A stretch of 64,000 nucleotides of DNA from Paroedura picta. Its lineage: Eukaryota > Chordata > Lepidosauria > Squamata > Gekkonidae. The DNA lies in assembly GCF_049243985.1 (NCBI RefSeq), contig NC_135374.1, positions 67,571,434 through 67,635,433 on the forward strand, in the 5' to 3' direction. A program made the translations under genes and the position numbers. The notes beneath the pieces were generated by a model that worked only from the letters and a program-made list of their open reading frames with translations, did not search any database and was not told the DNA's origin. Below are positions 11,001 to 20,792 of the stretch, in pieces (positions within the stretch are counted from its first letter, which is position 1; each line of letters opens with the position of its first letter).

Positions 11001-12186
11001 AAGATGTGTCCCACATCAAAAAAGGATGGTACTGAGCACTCAGCTGAATGTAGAGGTGAAAGAGTTTGACAGGATGTCAGGACTGTTTCTTTAAACATAT
11101 TCAACAGTTATGGAATCATTCTAGCCTTTTGAATAATTAATTAATTTTATTTATTTATGTTTAAATTTCTAGACCGCCGTTCCTAGCATGCTAGCTCATG
11201 GCAGTTTACAAAGAAAAATATCATATTCCTCATAAAAACATACACAATAATAACAATTTAAAACCAAACCCTAACAGAACACAAGATCGTGGTTCCAGTA
11301 TGACCTAAAAATCCCTTATGCTCCGGGCCTCAGTCTCTGTGTAAATGACATAAAATTGAGTTAGCAACTGAGTTGGCAAACGGCTCCTGGTACGGCCTAA
11401 CACCGTAGGATCTAACACTGTGCATTCCAGTCTCTTTCCCTTCTTTGTCTTAGCATTTCTATTCCAAGTCCATTCTTGCACAAATTAAAAAGAGCAGCTG
11501 CTTGAGACCAGATAAGATACCTTTCCCATATGTTATTAAATGTACCAGCTTGGGGGAGGGGAGGGAATCTACTTTCAACATGGAACAGCAATCAGAATGT
11601 TGATTTATTACGGTGAGTTTAGTATTTGTGCCCTCTCAGGGCCAAACTTTGCAATAGGTTTTTTAATGAGTCAGCAGCAACCCAAGCAGTGCAAATAACT
11701 CTCCCTGGGGGCCACCGTGTGCTGATGAATTACCAGCTTCAACCCAAGTGCTCTAGGAACAGAGATCATGTGTTCTGAATAGAGAATTCAGTTATCTATA
11801 AGTAATTATAACCTTATAGGTCATGGTCAGACCTAAGATCTAAGTTTGGTTTACCAACAGACTATTCATGTGCTTTTAACATTATTCTCTGAAAGGAATT
11901 TTTACCTGAACATGTTTACTTAGAAGTAAGCCCACAAAAGGGTTTATTTCCTGCGAAGCATACTTATGGTTGCAGTGCTAAATACCATTGTGTTTTTGTT
12001 TTGCAGGGAATATGTTTGTTGATTATTTTTGCAATGGAATTTGTAGTTGATGGGTTTCTCACTCAAGAAAAGAAAACCTGACTCTTTTTCCCCTTTAAAT
12101 CCATTGTAGGTACCTGCACAGTCAGATGGGAAAACCGAACGATGAACTGTGTTGTGAATGTTTTTGCTGTAGCCATTCTTCTGTAG
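828..12186 (+). CDS. DYNLT3: DYNLT3, dynein light chain Tctex-type 3 (exons 2-5; exon 1 outside window)
   Basis: This gene encodes a Tctex-type light chain of cytoplasmic dynein, a small dimeric cargo adaptor. Coding exons are 828-869, 1987-2110, 4771-4848 and 12110-12186, ending at TAG 12184-12186. All have AG/GT borders and phases that join without a break. They encode 106 residues; with a 10-codon first exon as in human this gives 116, the human length. Readable segments are [12 protein letters not shown], then [19 protein letters not shown], then [16 protein letters not shown], then [18 protein letters not shown] with C-terminus AVAILL. The tail [13 protein letters not shown] matches DYNLT3 (human NCIVNVFAIAIVL) and not DYNLT1, which ends YCIVSAFGLSI. 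Exon 1 was not found in bases 1-827. Convergent orientation to CYBB supports orthology. Exon calls are by eye. Confidence 0.95.
1400..1725 (+). mobile_element. CR1 LINE, decayed 3' coding fragment
   Basis: Broken frames give [18 protein letters not shown] and [20 protein letters not shown], matching the CR1 C-terminal region [14 protein letters not shown]...[14 protein letters not shown] of the better copy at 9.5-10.3 kb. It lies in DYNLT3 intron 2. Confidence 0.8.
1987..2110 (+). CDS. DYNLT3: DYNLT3 exon 3
   Basis: This 124-bp exon lies between acceptor ATCCAG and donor GTAAGT. It starts [19 protein letters not shown] and ends [14 protein letters not shown] plus one base (phase 1). It holds the helix and the first strand of the Tctex fold. 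Confidence 0.95.
2248..2613. mobile_element. hAT-type MITE with 8-bp target duplication
   Basis: It starts CAGTGGTCCCCAACC and ends TTTGGGACCACTG. Flanks are CCCTAGAA (2240-2247) and CCCTAGAG (2614-2621), an 8-bp duplication with one change. The GC-rich inside has no transposase. Confidence 0.85.
3095..3390. mobile_element. hAT-like element fragment
   Basis: It begins AAGGGTCCCCAACCTTTTGG and contains a CCACAAAATGGCCACCACAG segment, both typical of an abundant reptile hAT family. The right end is overlapped or cut by the next SINE. Confidence 0.5.
3391..3535 (+). mobile_element. tRNA-derived SINE fragment (third SINE family)
   Basis: It has GTAGAGTATCTGCATGGCAT, then GTCCCAGGGTGAGTCCCC (a box-B-like segment), and ends TAAGGCAGCTTCATGTGT. 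A related copy is at 28.92-29.13 kb. Confidence 0.55.
4622..4740 (-). mobile_element. CR1 LINE 3' end
   Basis: ATCATAGAATTATAGAGTCG followed by CATCTAGTCCAACC is the reverse complement of the standard CR1 3' terminus with its ATTCTATG-type repeat. It lies 30 bp before DYNLT3 exon 4. Confidence 0.75.
4771..4848 (+). CDS. DYNLT3: DYNLT3 exon 4
   Basis: This 78-bp exon lies between acceptor CCTTCAG and donor GTAAGT, phase 1 to phase 1. It reads [19 protein letters not shown] then FWDTTTDG. The [11 protein letters not shown] core is the family signature. Confidence 0.95.
4997..5028. repeat. (GT)n microsatellite
   Basis: About 15 uninterrupted GT dinucleotides. Confidence 0.95.
5040..6650 (-). 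mobile_element. L1-like LINE remnant, internally deleted
   Basis: On the - strand, 5170-5300 reads [19 protein letters not shown], like the zinc-knuckle KCW-CG segment near the C-terminus of L1 ORF2. Further 5' are open frames of 134 codons (5630-6034) and 168 codons (6140-6646), which may be the 5' region and ORF1. The RT core is missing between them. Joining the parts as one element is inference. Confidence 0.45.
6771..7096. mobile_element. possible MITE with short inverted ends
   Basis: The left end CTAGAGATGTACACAAA and right end GATTCATGCCTATCCCTA are imperfect inverted repeats. The inside is moderately GC-rich and has no coding potential. Confidence 0.35.
7097..7699. other. DYNLT3 intron 4, no recognised feature
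   Basis: Only short A and T runs and one 76-codon chance open frame were seen. Confidence 0.35.
7700..8375 (+). mobile_element. L2-type LINE fragment split by a SINE
   Basis: The 5' piece (7700-7856) reads [20 protein letters not shown] then AFFHLHQ, the L2 segment after the RT core. The 3' piece (8129-8375) continues in broken frames with FTSRLDY-like and [12 protein letters not shown]-like segments. A SINE separates them. Confidence 0.7.
7857..8128 (-). mobile_element. tRNA-derived SINE, family A ((TTC)n tail)
   Basis: In reverse it starts GAGCCAGTTTGGTGTAGTGG, has box B as GGGTTCGATTC and the core CAGCTGGGTGACCTTGGG, and ends AAGAACCAACTCTTCTTC. It sits inside the L2-type fragment. Confidence 0.88.
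8378..8925 (-). mobile_element. L2-type LINE 3' end fragment
   Basis: In reverse, the coding end (8672-8911) matches the RNA-side end of the big LINE at 14.4 kb: ending in a W-NELP-like region with PGP and LASTRAFS-like segments, then a 3' UTR down to about 8380. It abuts the + fragment tail to tail. Confidence 0.7.
9485..10350 (+). mobile_element. CR1 LINE, 3' third, frame open
   Basis: An open frame runs to TAG 10258-10260. It encodes the C-terminal part of CR1 [74 protein letters not shown] and [11 protein letters not shown]. The RT catalytic core is absent, so the copy is 5'-truncated. The 3' end is TCCAACTCTATGATTCTATG with the ATTCTATG terminal repeat. The open frame suggests a fairly young copy. 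Confidence 0.92.
10345..11075. other. pyrimidine-rich then GC-rich segment of unknown origin
   Basis: 10350-10530 is almost pure C/T with CA runs on the + strand; 10530-11040 is GC-rich. Open frames on both strands, up to 240 codons, are proline- or glycine-rich products of composition. No protein or repeat family was recognised. Confidence 0.5.
11130..11300 (-). mobile_element. L2-type LINE 3' UTR fragment
   Basis: TTTATTTATGTTTAAATTTC followed by AGACCGCCGTTC resembles, in reverse, the CGGCGGTCT...AAATAAATAAA 3' ends of L2-type LINEs. Confidence 0.5.
11301..12109. other. DYNLT3 intron 4 end, no recognised feature
   Basis: Single-copy-looking A/T-rich sequence with no recognised repeat or conserved motif. 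Confidence 0.35.
12110..12186 (+). CDS. DYNLT3: DYNLT3 exon 5, coding part
   Basis: Acceptor ATTGTAG precedes the exon, which completes a glycine codon and reads [18 protein letters not shown], then AVAILL and TAG. The preceding intron is 7.26 kb and holds most of this gene's repeats. Confidence 0.95.
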
Positions 12187-14090
12187 CAAGCTGAACAAGC
12201 CACAATACGTTATGCCAAAGCCTTTAAGAACAAACTATCAAATGCAGTGGATTGTTAAGAATTATTTAAAAAAATAATATTTATGCATTAGAAAAAGTAG
12301 TATGAAGTGAGCTTTTTAAAAAGAGGTCTCTGCACAAAGTGTATATATGACAGTAAAATATTATTTGTCAATTTAGCTGGCTGAAGCTTCCACAAGGCAA
12401 CGTTTCAAGTGTTCTAAGTTAGTGAATCCCCCCCCCCTATTAAGAATGTGCATGTTAATGCCACCATTCACAGGGGCTTAAGAAAAACCTAATTGTTAGG
12501 AGGAGGGGACTATGAGAGAGAGTACTTTTTGTATTTAGTATCATAAGTCAGTGTTTTACAACAGTTATTTCAAACTGCTGAAGAGACTTCTTAGCATTTA
12601 TTAGAAGTTCTTCAGTAGAATGGCAGAGAATTTTCTCTGAAGCATACCCACCAGACAGATATTCCTCTGCAAGTTGGATTTGCAAGAGAGTTTTATTATG
12701 TTCTAGGACCCATGTTCTGGTGGTGAGGACCTACAGGCTCAAGCCAGTTCCTTATGTGAACTGAAAGAACATCTGCAGTATGGATCCGTTCCATGTGAGA
12801 TGCTGTGGGCTTTTTCATGGATGCAAACTATTCCCTCTGAGTAGTATGTTTGATTATTACAGCTTTCAGGCTGCAAACTAGGATATTTGATAATATATAA
12901 CATTTTATAGGCAAAGCATGGTGAGAAAACAGGAAAAAACAAACATATTAAAAAAAATTGTTAGGGCACAAAATATCTATAGACCAAAGCGCTTACATGT
13001 ACAGATCATGGATGTCCTGCAAATGAATGTAGCTGTCTGGAATTAGTAACCAGCAGCACTTAATGTATATGCTTGTAAAGACAAATTCTTCAAGTTAGAA
13101 AAACCGGGTTAACCCAGTCTGCAGTATTTGGTAGTCATTGACATATGAACAGTGTGTGATAAAAAGCATGTTATTACTGCATTATAGTAATGTTGTGTCA
13201 TTAAAAAGATTCACACAGAGATATTTAGGACTGGGATAGAAAATATTAGCAAAGCTGTTATGTCTTCATTATCTGACATATCTTAGCAGAGATTCTGATT
13301 AAATGCCAGCCTTTCCCCTTTGAGTTATCGTATAGTTTTGTGCCTTAGTTAAAACAATATAGAAATCAGGATTCATGTGTAAAATTTAGAAATATACACA
13401 TTTGAAAACAAAATCGCCTTGTTCGCATCTTAAGTTGCACTTATTAAAAGTATAATAAAACCCTGTGTCATTTATGAATAAATGTGACCGCAGTACTATG
13501 CGCATATACTTGGCATGAGGTCTGTTGAACTCAAGTGGGATTTAATTCCAAGTAATGTGGATAGCCTATACATGTGACAGTCTATTAAGAATAGGGCTGC
13601 ATGTCTGCTTATGGGGGAGTAAAGTTTACTGAATGCACTATAAACAGACATGAACAGAATTGGATGTCATGTATTTTTATTGCCGGATCTCCAAAATTTT
13701 AAAAATGGTTAATGCCAATCAAGTGACTCTATTGCCTTAAAAAAACTAGTCAAATAGAGCAGATTTAAGCACATCTGCGAGTGTATTTAGGTGAATCTGA
13801 CTAGTGATATTAAAATGCATCATTTTGTAGTCACTTGTTACCTTTATTAGAATTTGAAACCTACACTGGTACATTAAGCATTTGGTATTTCGAGAGCACT
13901 AAATGTAGAGACCTTGCTACCAGTCCTGTTTTGGCTTGTACTGTATGCTTAGACATGCTTGACCACCATAATGGATTTGTTTTGGATTACTATAGCATTT
14001 AAACACCAGAGATTTTTTTTCCATGAAATTGTTATGGATTAGGCCAGTTTAATACAAATAAATATTTTAATACGCACATCTACAACAAGA
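12187..14090 (+). other. DYNLT3: probable DYNLT3 3' UTR
   Basis: This A/T-rich stretch of about 1.9 kb follows the stop codon and contains no repeat I recognise, unlike the dense repeats on both sides. AATAAA occurs at 13454-13459, 13477-13482 and 14057-14062. The last would give a UTR near the length of the human one. The end is inferred, not seen. Confidence 0.45.
14057..14062 (+). terminator. candidate DYNLT3 polyadenylation signal
   Basis: A canonical AATAAA hexamer about 1.87 kb after the stop codon, followed some 40 bases later by a weakly GT-rich segment. Two earlier AATAAA copies near 13.46 kb are alternatives. Confidence 0.35.
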
Positions 14091-14432
14091 GTATTAAAAG
14101 TGTTCTATAGAAAGCTCATTGGTGCTCTGGATTTTTATTTTATGAACAAACTTTTCACAGCCTTTTCCTGAAACAGCATAAGACAATCTTTTTAGGAGAT
14201 GATGATGATGATGATGATTAGATTTATTTCCTGCCTCTCCTGACAGGCTCGAGGCGGGTCACAACAACTAACCCCATTAAAATTCCCATTAAAACATCAA
14301 ACTACTAATATGATGGCTAAAAATCCCATCCCTCCCCCAATTATCAAAGAGGTGAAGAGGAAAGGATGGAGGAGTAGTGTACACTCCAACTCCTGGGGTG
14401 GGAGCGATGTCCCTGATTCGCTGACCCCAGCC

Positions 14433-15821
14433 TCAACCATAGACCTGGTGGAAGAGCTCCATTTTACAGGCCCTGCGGAGAGCTGACAAATCCCGCAGGG
14501 CCCGCAGTTCACCTGGGAGCTCATTCCACCTGGTAGGGGCCAGGACCGAAAAGGCCCTGGCCCTGGTTGAGGCTAGGCACGCTTCCTTCGGGCCGGGGAC
14601 AACCAACAGGTTCTCACCCACAGAACGTAAGGCCCTGCGGGGGGAATAGAGCAGTAGGCGGTCCCTCAGGTATGTGGATCCCAACCCGCTTATGGCCTTA
14701 AAGGTTAAAACCAAAACCTTGAACCGGATCTGGGCAGCAATTGGCTGCATTGGCAGCCAATGCAGCTGCCTCAGCACTGGCTGGTTGTGGGCCCTCCAAG
14801 ATGTTCCAGTGAGGACCCTGGAAGCTGCATTTTGCACCAGCTGTAGTTTCTGGGTCAGGGACAAGGGTAGGGCTGCGTATAGCAAGTTACAGAAATCTAT
14901 TTTGGAGGTGACTGTCACAAGGATCACTGTGGCCAAGTGGTCAGGGGACAGGTAGGGCGCTAGTAGCCGGGCCTGCCGAAGATAGAAAAATGCCTGGCCC
15001 GCTACTCTTTTGACCTGAGCCTCCGTAGTCAGGGAGGCATCAATAGTCACACCCAAATTCCCAGCTTGGCGCATGATGGTAAGTTGCACCCCTGCTAGGG
15101 TGGGTAGACGCGCTGCCTGTTCCCGCCCCCTTCCCCCCAGCCACAGGACCTCTGTCTTGGAGGGGTTGAGTTTCAGGTGACTCTGCTTGAACCATTCAGA
15201 CACTGCTTCCAAACATCTGGCAAATGGTTCCGGGGGAGAGTCCGGGTGGCCGTCCATTAGGAGATAGAGCTGGGTGTCATCAGCGTACTGATAGCAACCC
15301 AGCCCAAAGCTCTGTACCAGCTGGGAGAGAGGGCGCATAAAGATGTTAAACAATGTGGGGGAGAGGACTGCACCCTGAGGGACCCTGCAAGGGAGTCTAT
15401 AGGGCCGCGAGAACTCTTCCCCCACAGCAACCCTCTGGGACTGGTTCTGGAGGAAGGAGCGTATCCAGCACAAGGCTGTGCCCTGTATCCCTGTACCGGC
15501 CAGGCGATGGACCAACAGCTTGTGGTCCATGATGTCAAAGACCGCTGATAGGTCTAAAAGGACCAACACAGCTGACCAGCTTCTATCCAGCTGGCGACGG
15601 AGGTCATCCAGCAGGGCGACCAAAACCGTCTCCACCCCATGGCCAGGGCGGAAGCCATACTGATATGGATCAAGAGCTGAAGTTTCCTCCAAGAATGCCA
15701 GGAGCTGGTCCGCTGTAGCCCTCTCCACCACCTTACCCAGGAATGCTAAGTGCGACACTGGGCGGTAGTTAGCAGGGTCCTGCGGGTCCACCGATGGTTT
15801 CTTCAGGAGAGGGCAAACCAC
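14433..15821 (-). pseudogene. RT domain of the L2-type LINE
   Basis: Target-primed reverse transcriptase, 462 codons open after the stop at 15846-15848. NYRPVS, PQGAVLSPTLFN and YADD are intact, so the catalytic aspartates are present. The C-terminal part has [17 protein letters not shown] and TRWNELPGELRALRD. The C-terminal codons lie at 14433 and the 3' UTR follows. Codons are GC-rich, unlike the host introns. Confidence 0.85.
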
Positions 15822-15845
15822 CGCCTCCTTAAGCCGCTCAGGAAA

Positions 15846-17258
15846 CTATCCTGTACTCAGTGAGGAGTTGATGATGTCTCTGAGCTGGCCTCCTATCTTC
15901 TGGCCACCTCCCTTGAGGCGCCAAGAAGGACAGGGGTCGAAGGGGCAGGTGGCCGCCCTGACCAAACCTAGCAACTTGTCCACTTCAGGAGAAGAGAGCC
16001 GCCTGAAGCCATCAAACCTCACTACCAATGGCGGCCAACAGGTCTCCAGTTCATTCACTGTATTAATTGTGGCGGGAAGGTTGCGATGGAGTGACAAGAC
16101 TTTATCCGCAAAATAGCTCGCAAATGCCTCGCAGCTGAATTCCAATTGTCTAGTGTTTTGGCGCCCTTCAAGGGTGATGAGTGATCTAACTACCCTGAAT
16201 AATTGGGTCGGGCGAGAGCTTGCGGAGGCGATTTCTATTGCAAAAAACTCACGTTTAGCCACTTTCATCGCCATCTCATATGCCCTCATAAGCATGCGAT
16301 AAGATGTTCTTGTAGCCTCGTCATGAGTCTTCCACCACACTTGCTCCAGTCGTCTCACTTCCCTTTTCTTCTCTCGGAGCACCCCCGTGTACCAGGGGGC
16401 CAATTTGAGTCGAGGGCGGAGAGGACGTTTAGGGGTGATCTCATCTATAGTGGCCGTCAGGTGGGAGTGCCAGTCCTCCACCATGGCCGCAAGTGAGTCA
16501 CCAGGAGGCATCAGGTCCCGCAGAGCATTCTGGAAACAAAGCGGATCCATGAGTCTCCACGGGCGGGCAAAAATACGCCTGCCGCCCAACTGGGGTGGGG
16601 GAGGTATCCCAAGCCGGGCCTGCAGGGCATAGTGGTCTGACCATGGCACAGCCAAAGCTGCATCCACCTCTATCCCGGCGCCAAAAATCAAGTCGAGCGT
16701 GTGGCTGGCGTGATGGGTGGGCCCAGCAACATATTTCAAGAGCCCCAGTGTTGCCATGGATGACACCAGCTCCCTGCCAAATCCTGATGAGGGCGTGTCC
16801 GCGTGGATGTTGAAGTCACCCAGGATTAAAAGCCTGGAGAACTGCAACGCCCAGGCGACTGCCGCCTCCAGCAGGCGGGGCAGAGCATTTGGCGGGGCGT
16901 TGGGCGGGCGGTATACCTGCCAGATAGCCAAGCTCTCGACCGAGCCCAACCCAATACCGACACACTCCACCCCACCAATTTCTGGCCCCGGGAGAGCCCT
17001 GTAGAAGAGAGCCTCCTGGACCAAGATTGCCACCTCCCCTCCCCTCTTGTGGGTCTGGGATTGGTGAAGAACTGAGTATCCTGCTGGGGCCAGTTCTCTC
17101 AAGGCCACCTCCTCGCCATCTCTCAGCCAGGTCTCCGTTATGCACGCAAGGTCAGCCTTCGACTCTGCAAAGAAGTGTTGCAGATTCGCGGCCTTGTTCT
17201 TGATCGACCGTGCGTTGCACAAGACCAATGTTGGACCCACTTTCCCCTTAGCCTCCAC
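15846..17258 (-). pseudogene. endonuclease domain of the L2-type LINE
   Basis: Exonuclease-endonuclease-phosphatase family domain, 470 codons ending at TAG 15846-15848. ETW, GDFN and SDH motifs carry the catalytic residues. The second half (16000-16400) is the EN-RT linker, including FRVVRSLITLEGRQ and ASYFADKVLSLH. The same frame continues into RT after the stop, so the two are one reading frame split by a single codon. Confidence 0.85.
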
Positions 17259-17407
17259 CCTCCACCCTCACATCCCTGGGGATTGGACAGAGATTAGAAG
17301 GGAATCGAGCACACCCAGAGTACTGGCCCTGTTTCCACAGCTGGGCCCTATACGGGACACCAGTGCTCCCAACCCTTCTCTTGTCCAACCTCCTCCCCCC
17401 AGCCATA

Positions 17408-17920
17408 GTTGGTTGCTTATGCCCCCCGCAGGGCACTCCGCTCTGTGGGTATGAATTTACTGGTTGTCCCGGGTCCACGGGATGCTCGCCTGGCCTCGAC
17501 CCGGGCCAGGGCCTTTTCAGTCCTGGCCCCAACCTGGTGGAACGAGCTCCCAGAAGAGCTAAGGGCCCTGCAGGATCTACCAGCTTTCCGCAGGGCCTGT
17601 AAGACGGAGCTCTTCCGCCAGGCATATGGTTGAGGCCAGGGTAGCTCTCCCACTAATCCATCAGAGGATCCCCTCCAATATTGAGATCTCTAACACCGAG
17701 ATCATGGTTAGATGTATTGTATTGGTGCCACCCTCTTCTGAACATTATTCTCTCCACCAGGCTGAACTAAGATCAGAATTGTGACCACCGCCGCTATATG
17801 TTATGTGATATGTTATATGTAACTTTTAATTGGGGTTTTTATGGGGATTTTATTGTGTTTTAACTATTTATGTTGTAAACCGCCCTGAGACCTATTGGGA
17901 GAAGGGCGGTCTAAAAATTA

Positions 17921-17972
<52 letters not shown>
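17408..17972 (+). mobile_element. L2-type LINE 3' end, inserted head-on into the larger LINE
   Basis: 17409-17633 reads [20 protein letters not shown] and WWNELPEELRALQDLPAFRR, close to the C-terminus of the neighbouring - strand LINE but on the + strand. The 3' UTR ends ACCGCCCTGAGACC...AGGGCGGTCTAAAAATTAAA and an (AAT)n tail. GC-rich sequence on both sides resembles the 5' UTR of the host LINE. Confidence 0.8.
17922..17972. repeat. (AAT)n microsatellite, tail of the LINE fragment
   Basis: About 16 to 17 uninterrupted triplets at the 3' end of the + strand LINE fragment. Confidence 0.95.
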
Positions 17973-18270
17973 GCGCCCCTGGCCTGTGATCGTCGGAATC
18001 CTGGCCCCTCTATATGCTCCCCCCCGACCAGAACTCCCCCTCCATGCTTCCTCCCACAACCCCCCAAGAGAGGGCACTAATACACCTAAGCTAGGTCCTT
18101 CTCCCTACAACTGCATCCCACCCTAACCCGCCCAGCCCACTTATGCTATCACCCGCCCGATCCCACCTCCCCCCCCCACCCACCAATTCTAGCAGCTAGC
18201 AAGAGGGCTCCGATCGCAGGGCAAGATCCCGCCTATCTCAGGAGTTCTCTCTGACCTCTGGCCGATCCTC

Positions 18271-18640
18271 TGGATGAATAGTATTTTCACAGAGTTGTGG
18301 GAAACAGGTGCATACAGGGTTCAGAAGCACTTGCAAGAGGAATCTCTACCACTAGACAGAGACATAAGTGCAATTTTGGGTCTTTTTGTTTGTTACCATA
18401 ATAATTTCATTAGCTGTTGGATTTTCAGGCTGCTTTTTATGTACTTTAAGAAAAGATAAAATTATATTGAGCAAAACATTGGTTTCATACTGAGTCTCAA
18501 AATATACTAATGTGGCAAGATTGCACTAGAAATTATGCTGGTATTATTAAAATAGTTACATTCCCCCCCCCAATAAAAATTTTAAAAACTGCCTTAGCCA
18601 TACTCTTTGTCTTCTGAATGATTTTTTAAAATTTTGTTCT
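18271..18640. other. intergenic, no recognised feature
   Basis: A/T-rich, with a short C run at 18560-18570. No gene or repeat family recognised. Confidence 0.3.
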
Positions 18641-18649
18641 TTAAAAAGA

Positions 18650-19020
18650 AACAGGAAAAAAAGAACAAGGGACGGGCTTAAAATATAGCAATTTAATTTT
18701 TAAAAGAAAAAATACATAAAGATAAGACAAAAATATAACAGCGGTGTTGGATCTATAAATGATCTCCAAATACCTAAAAATAAGTCAATACACAATTGCC
18801 ATCTATATGCTGTGCATTCAAATGTTAATAGAATTCTAACGTCCTCAGTCCCCTGATTTACTGAAGGATGGCTTTTATCGTTCCAGAGTTGTAATATGAA
18901 TCTTTTTCGTAAGGGCATAGAGGGTACATTTTCATTGCCCATTGGTTTATCCTTCAAGAACCAGATTTTCAGAAGCTTCTGCCAAGCTGTAAGTGATGGC
19001 ATGTGCAAAAAAGAACTAAG
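18650..19020 (-). mobile_element. unclassified dispersed repeat, possibly an L1-like LINE end
   Basis: A 108-codon open frame (18700-19026, - strand) contains TAWQKLLKIWFLKDKPMGN and PLRKRFILQLWNDK. The DNA is similar to 24650-24880, so this is a repeat. The LINE assignment is a guess. Confidence 0.45.
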
Positions 19021-20507
19021 GTACAAAGCAGTGATACTAAGTTTTCATCTTGTGTCCAGCAGGAGGCATCAGCTCTTAACAAACTCTGAAGAGACTGCAT
19101 GTAGCTGCATTGGTGCAAAACAAAATCTGAAAACACAGCCAGGTCATGCCAGCGTTGACCAAAATAACAGAAACTTTCAAGTTCTCCTCAACTCACAATC
19201 AGTATTTCTGTGCTTGACCCTGGCTTCACATCCCCCCGTGTGCAAGTGGCATTTGAGAGCAGCAGTGGCCACTGGCAGTCTAACTGGAAGAAGGCTGAGA
19301 AGGTGGTGCTGCATAGGTAAGTGGTGGAGTATGACAATGTGGCCACTGCCACCCCCAGGAGCACTTAGTTCTATCTGCCTGTCCATCATAGCCCTGCCAT
19401 TGCAGTATGGACCAGTATGGAAAATGCAGAGTGATTGCTGAGGATGCTGAAGTGGTTGCAGTCTGTGCAGACCCATTTCTTAAACTTTTTATAGCCTCCC
19501 GGTCTCTGCCCAAACCCTTTATGGAGCGGACTATCACCTCCACGAGTATATCAGTGCCTGGCTGCTACTGCCTTTAGGATTGCACTGTGGGGGTGAAATA
19601 TTTCTGTTTAGTGCTGTTACAGAAAATCGTAAGATTTCAGACCTATTGATGATAACAAACTCAGATAACTGAAAATTGCATTCTGTGTAACACACAAGAC
19701 TGACATTAAATTCCAAGATACATCCAAAGACAGAACTGGCTGCAAGGACCAATGAGAGGGTGTATCTTGTGAGCAAAATGAACAATGGTCCCCATGTCGT
19801 AGCAAGGAAACATCTGCGCTGCTTTGGGGAAGTAGTAGTTTCACGCCATTATGCTCTGGGGTTTTGAAATCACCATACTTTCATCACCCTTCAGTTTCAA
19901 TGATGATTCCTGAAAGCAGAAAGCGGAAATCTATTGGGAACCAAAAAAAGTCCAAGTACTCACAGAGCACTTGAGCAGGCCAGCTGCCTCAGAAGGGGTC
20001 CTAGGACTCTGTAGAGGTATAGTGAAAGTAACAGATACAAAGAGACAATGTTGGCCTGGCAGTTAACAACTTTTTAAAAAATGTATTTATTTTTGCACAT
20101 AAGAGCGAGTTGAGCTAGTCCAGGATCACTTGCCAGGATCAATAGAGCTACTTTAGGTGTGCTCAAGAACCTGGATGCTCACAAGGGGATTCCTGAGTCT
20201 GACAGTTTTTCTTTGAGCACCTGATGCCCATATCACAACTACTTCTGAAAGCCCCTTTGACTGACGCAGTTATGTGAAGAACTATTTGTGATGCTTTTCA
20301 GATCCTTGTCTGGTCTCTTATCTCCTGGCACAGATCAACACAGTGCTTAAATAATAAACAAGAAAGACATGATGACAAAGTTATAGTGCCTCTGTATATA
20401 GACTTCAGTGTTTATTATCACAACTAAAAGTCAGAATCTGCCTAACCAATTTCATAAACTAAGACCAAACTAAATTAAACATCAGCAAAACCATTTTTTT
20501 GGTGTGG
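19021..20507. other. intergenic, no recognised feature
   Basis: Open frames up to 181 codons occur here but show no family similarity, and they overlap on both strands. I see no exon of a known gene. Confidence 0.3.
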
Positions 20508-20792
20508 TGTGTGGTTGGTGTAGTGATTAGGAGTGCGGACTTCTAATCTGGCAAACCGGGTTTGATTCTGCTGCCCCCCCTCCCCCTCCCAAGCAGGCAG
20601 CTGGGTGACCTTGGGCTCACCACAGCACTGAGAAAACTATTCTGACCGAGCAGTAATATCAGGGCTCTCTCAGCCTCACCCACCTGACAGGGTGTCTGTT
20701 GTGGGGAGAGGAAAGGGAAGGCAAATGCAAGCTGCTTTGAGACTCCTTCGGGTAGAGAAAAGCGGCATATAACAACCAACTCTTCTTCAATA
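20508..20792 (+). mobile_element. tRNA-derived SINE, family A
   Basis: GGTTGGTGTAGTGATTAGGA (box A region), GGGTTTGATTC (box B), CAGCTGGGTGACCTTGGGC core and CAACCAACTCTTCTTC end. Confidence 0.85.

Larger units (their letters stand above)
14197..18270 (-). mobile_element. L2-type LINE, nearly full length
   Basis: A non-LTR retrotransposon with an apurinic-type endonuclease (EN) followed by reverse transcriptase (RT) in one frame. EN motifs in order: LVLCNARSIKNKAANL, CITETWLRDGEE, LILGDFNIHADTP, TLDLIFGAG and WSDHYALQARL. RT motifs: DPANYRPVSHLAFLGKVVE, LDLSAVFDIMDH, VPQGAVLSPTLFNIFM and YADDTQLYLLMDGH. The frame runs from 17258 to 14433, about 941 codons, with one in-frame TAG at 15846-15848 that I can see. 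The 3' end is an (ATC)n tail at 14197-14218. The GC-rich segment up to about 18270 looks like its 5' UTR, interrupted by another LINE fragment. The 5' border is a guess. Confidence 0.85.

Noticed and set aside
10347-11069. 240-codon + strand open frame and overlapping frames
   Set aside because: Long only because of C/T-rich composition; frames are open on both strands and no domain is visible.
828-12186. DYNLT1 as identity of the dynein light chain
   Set aside because: The C-terminus [13 protein letters not shown] and the DYNH segment match DYNLT3.
19177-19476. Possible exon in the DYNLT3-CYBB intergenic region
   Set aside because: Overlapping frames on both strands, no similarity to a known protein, no matching splice partners.
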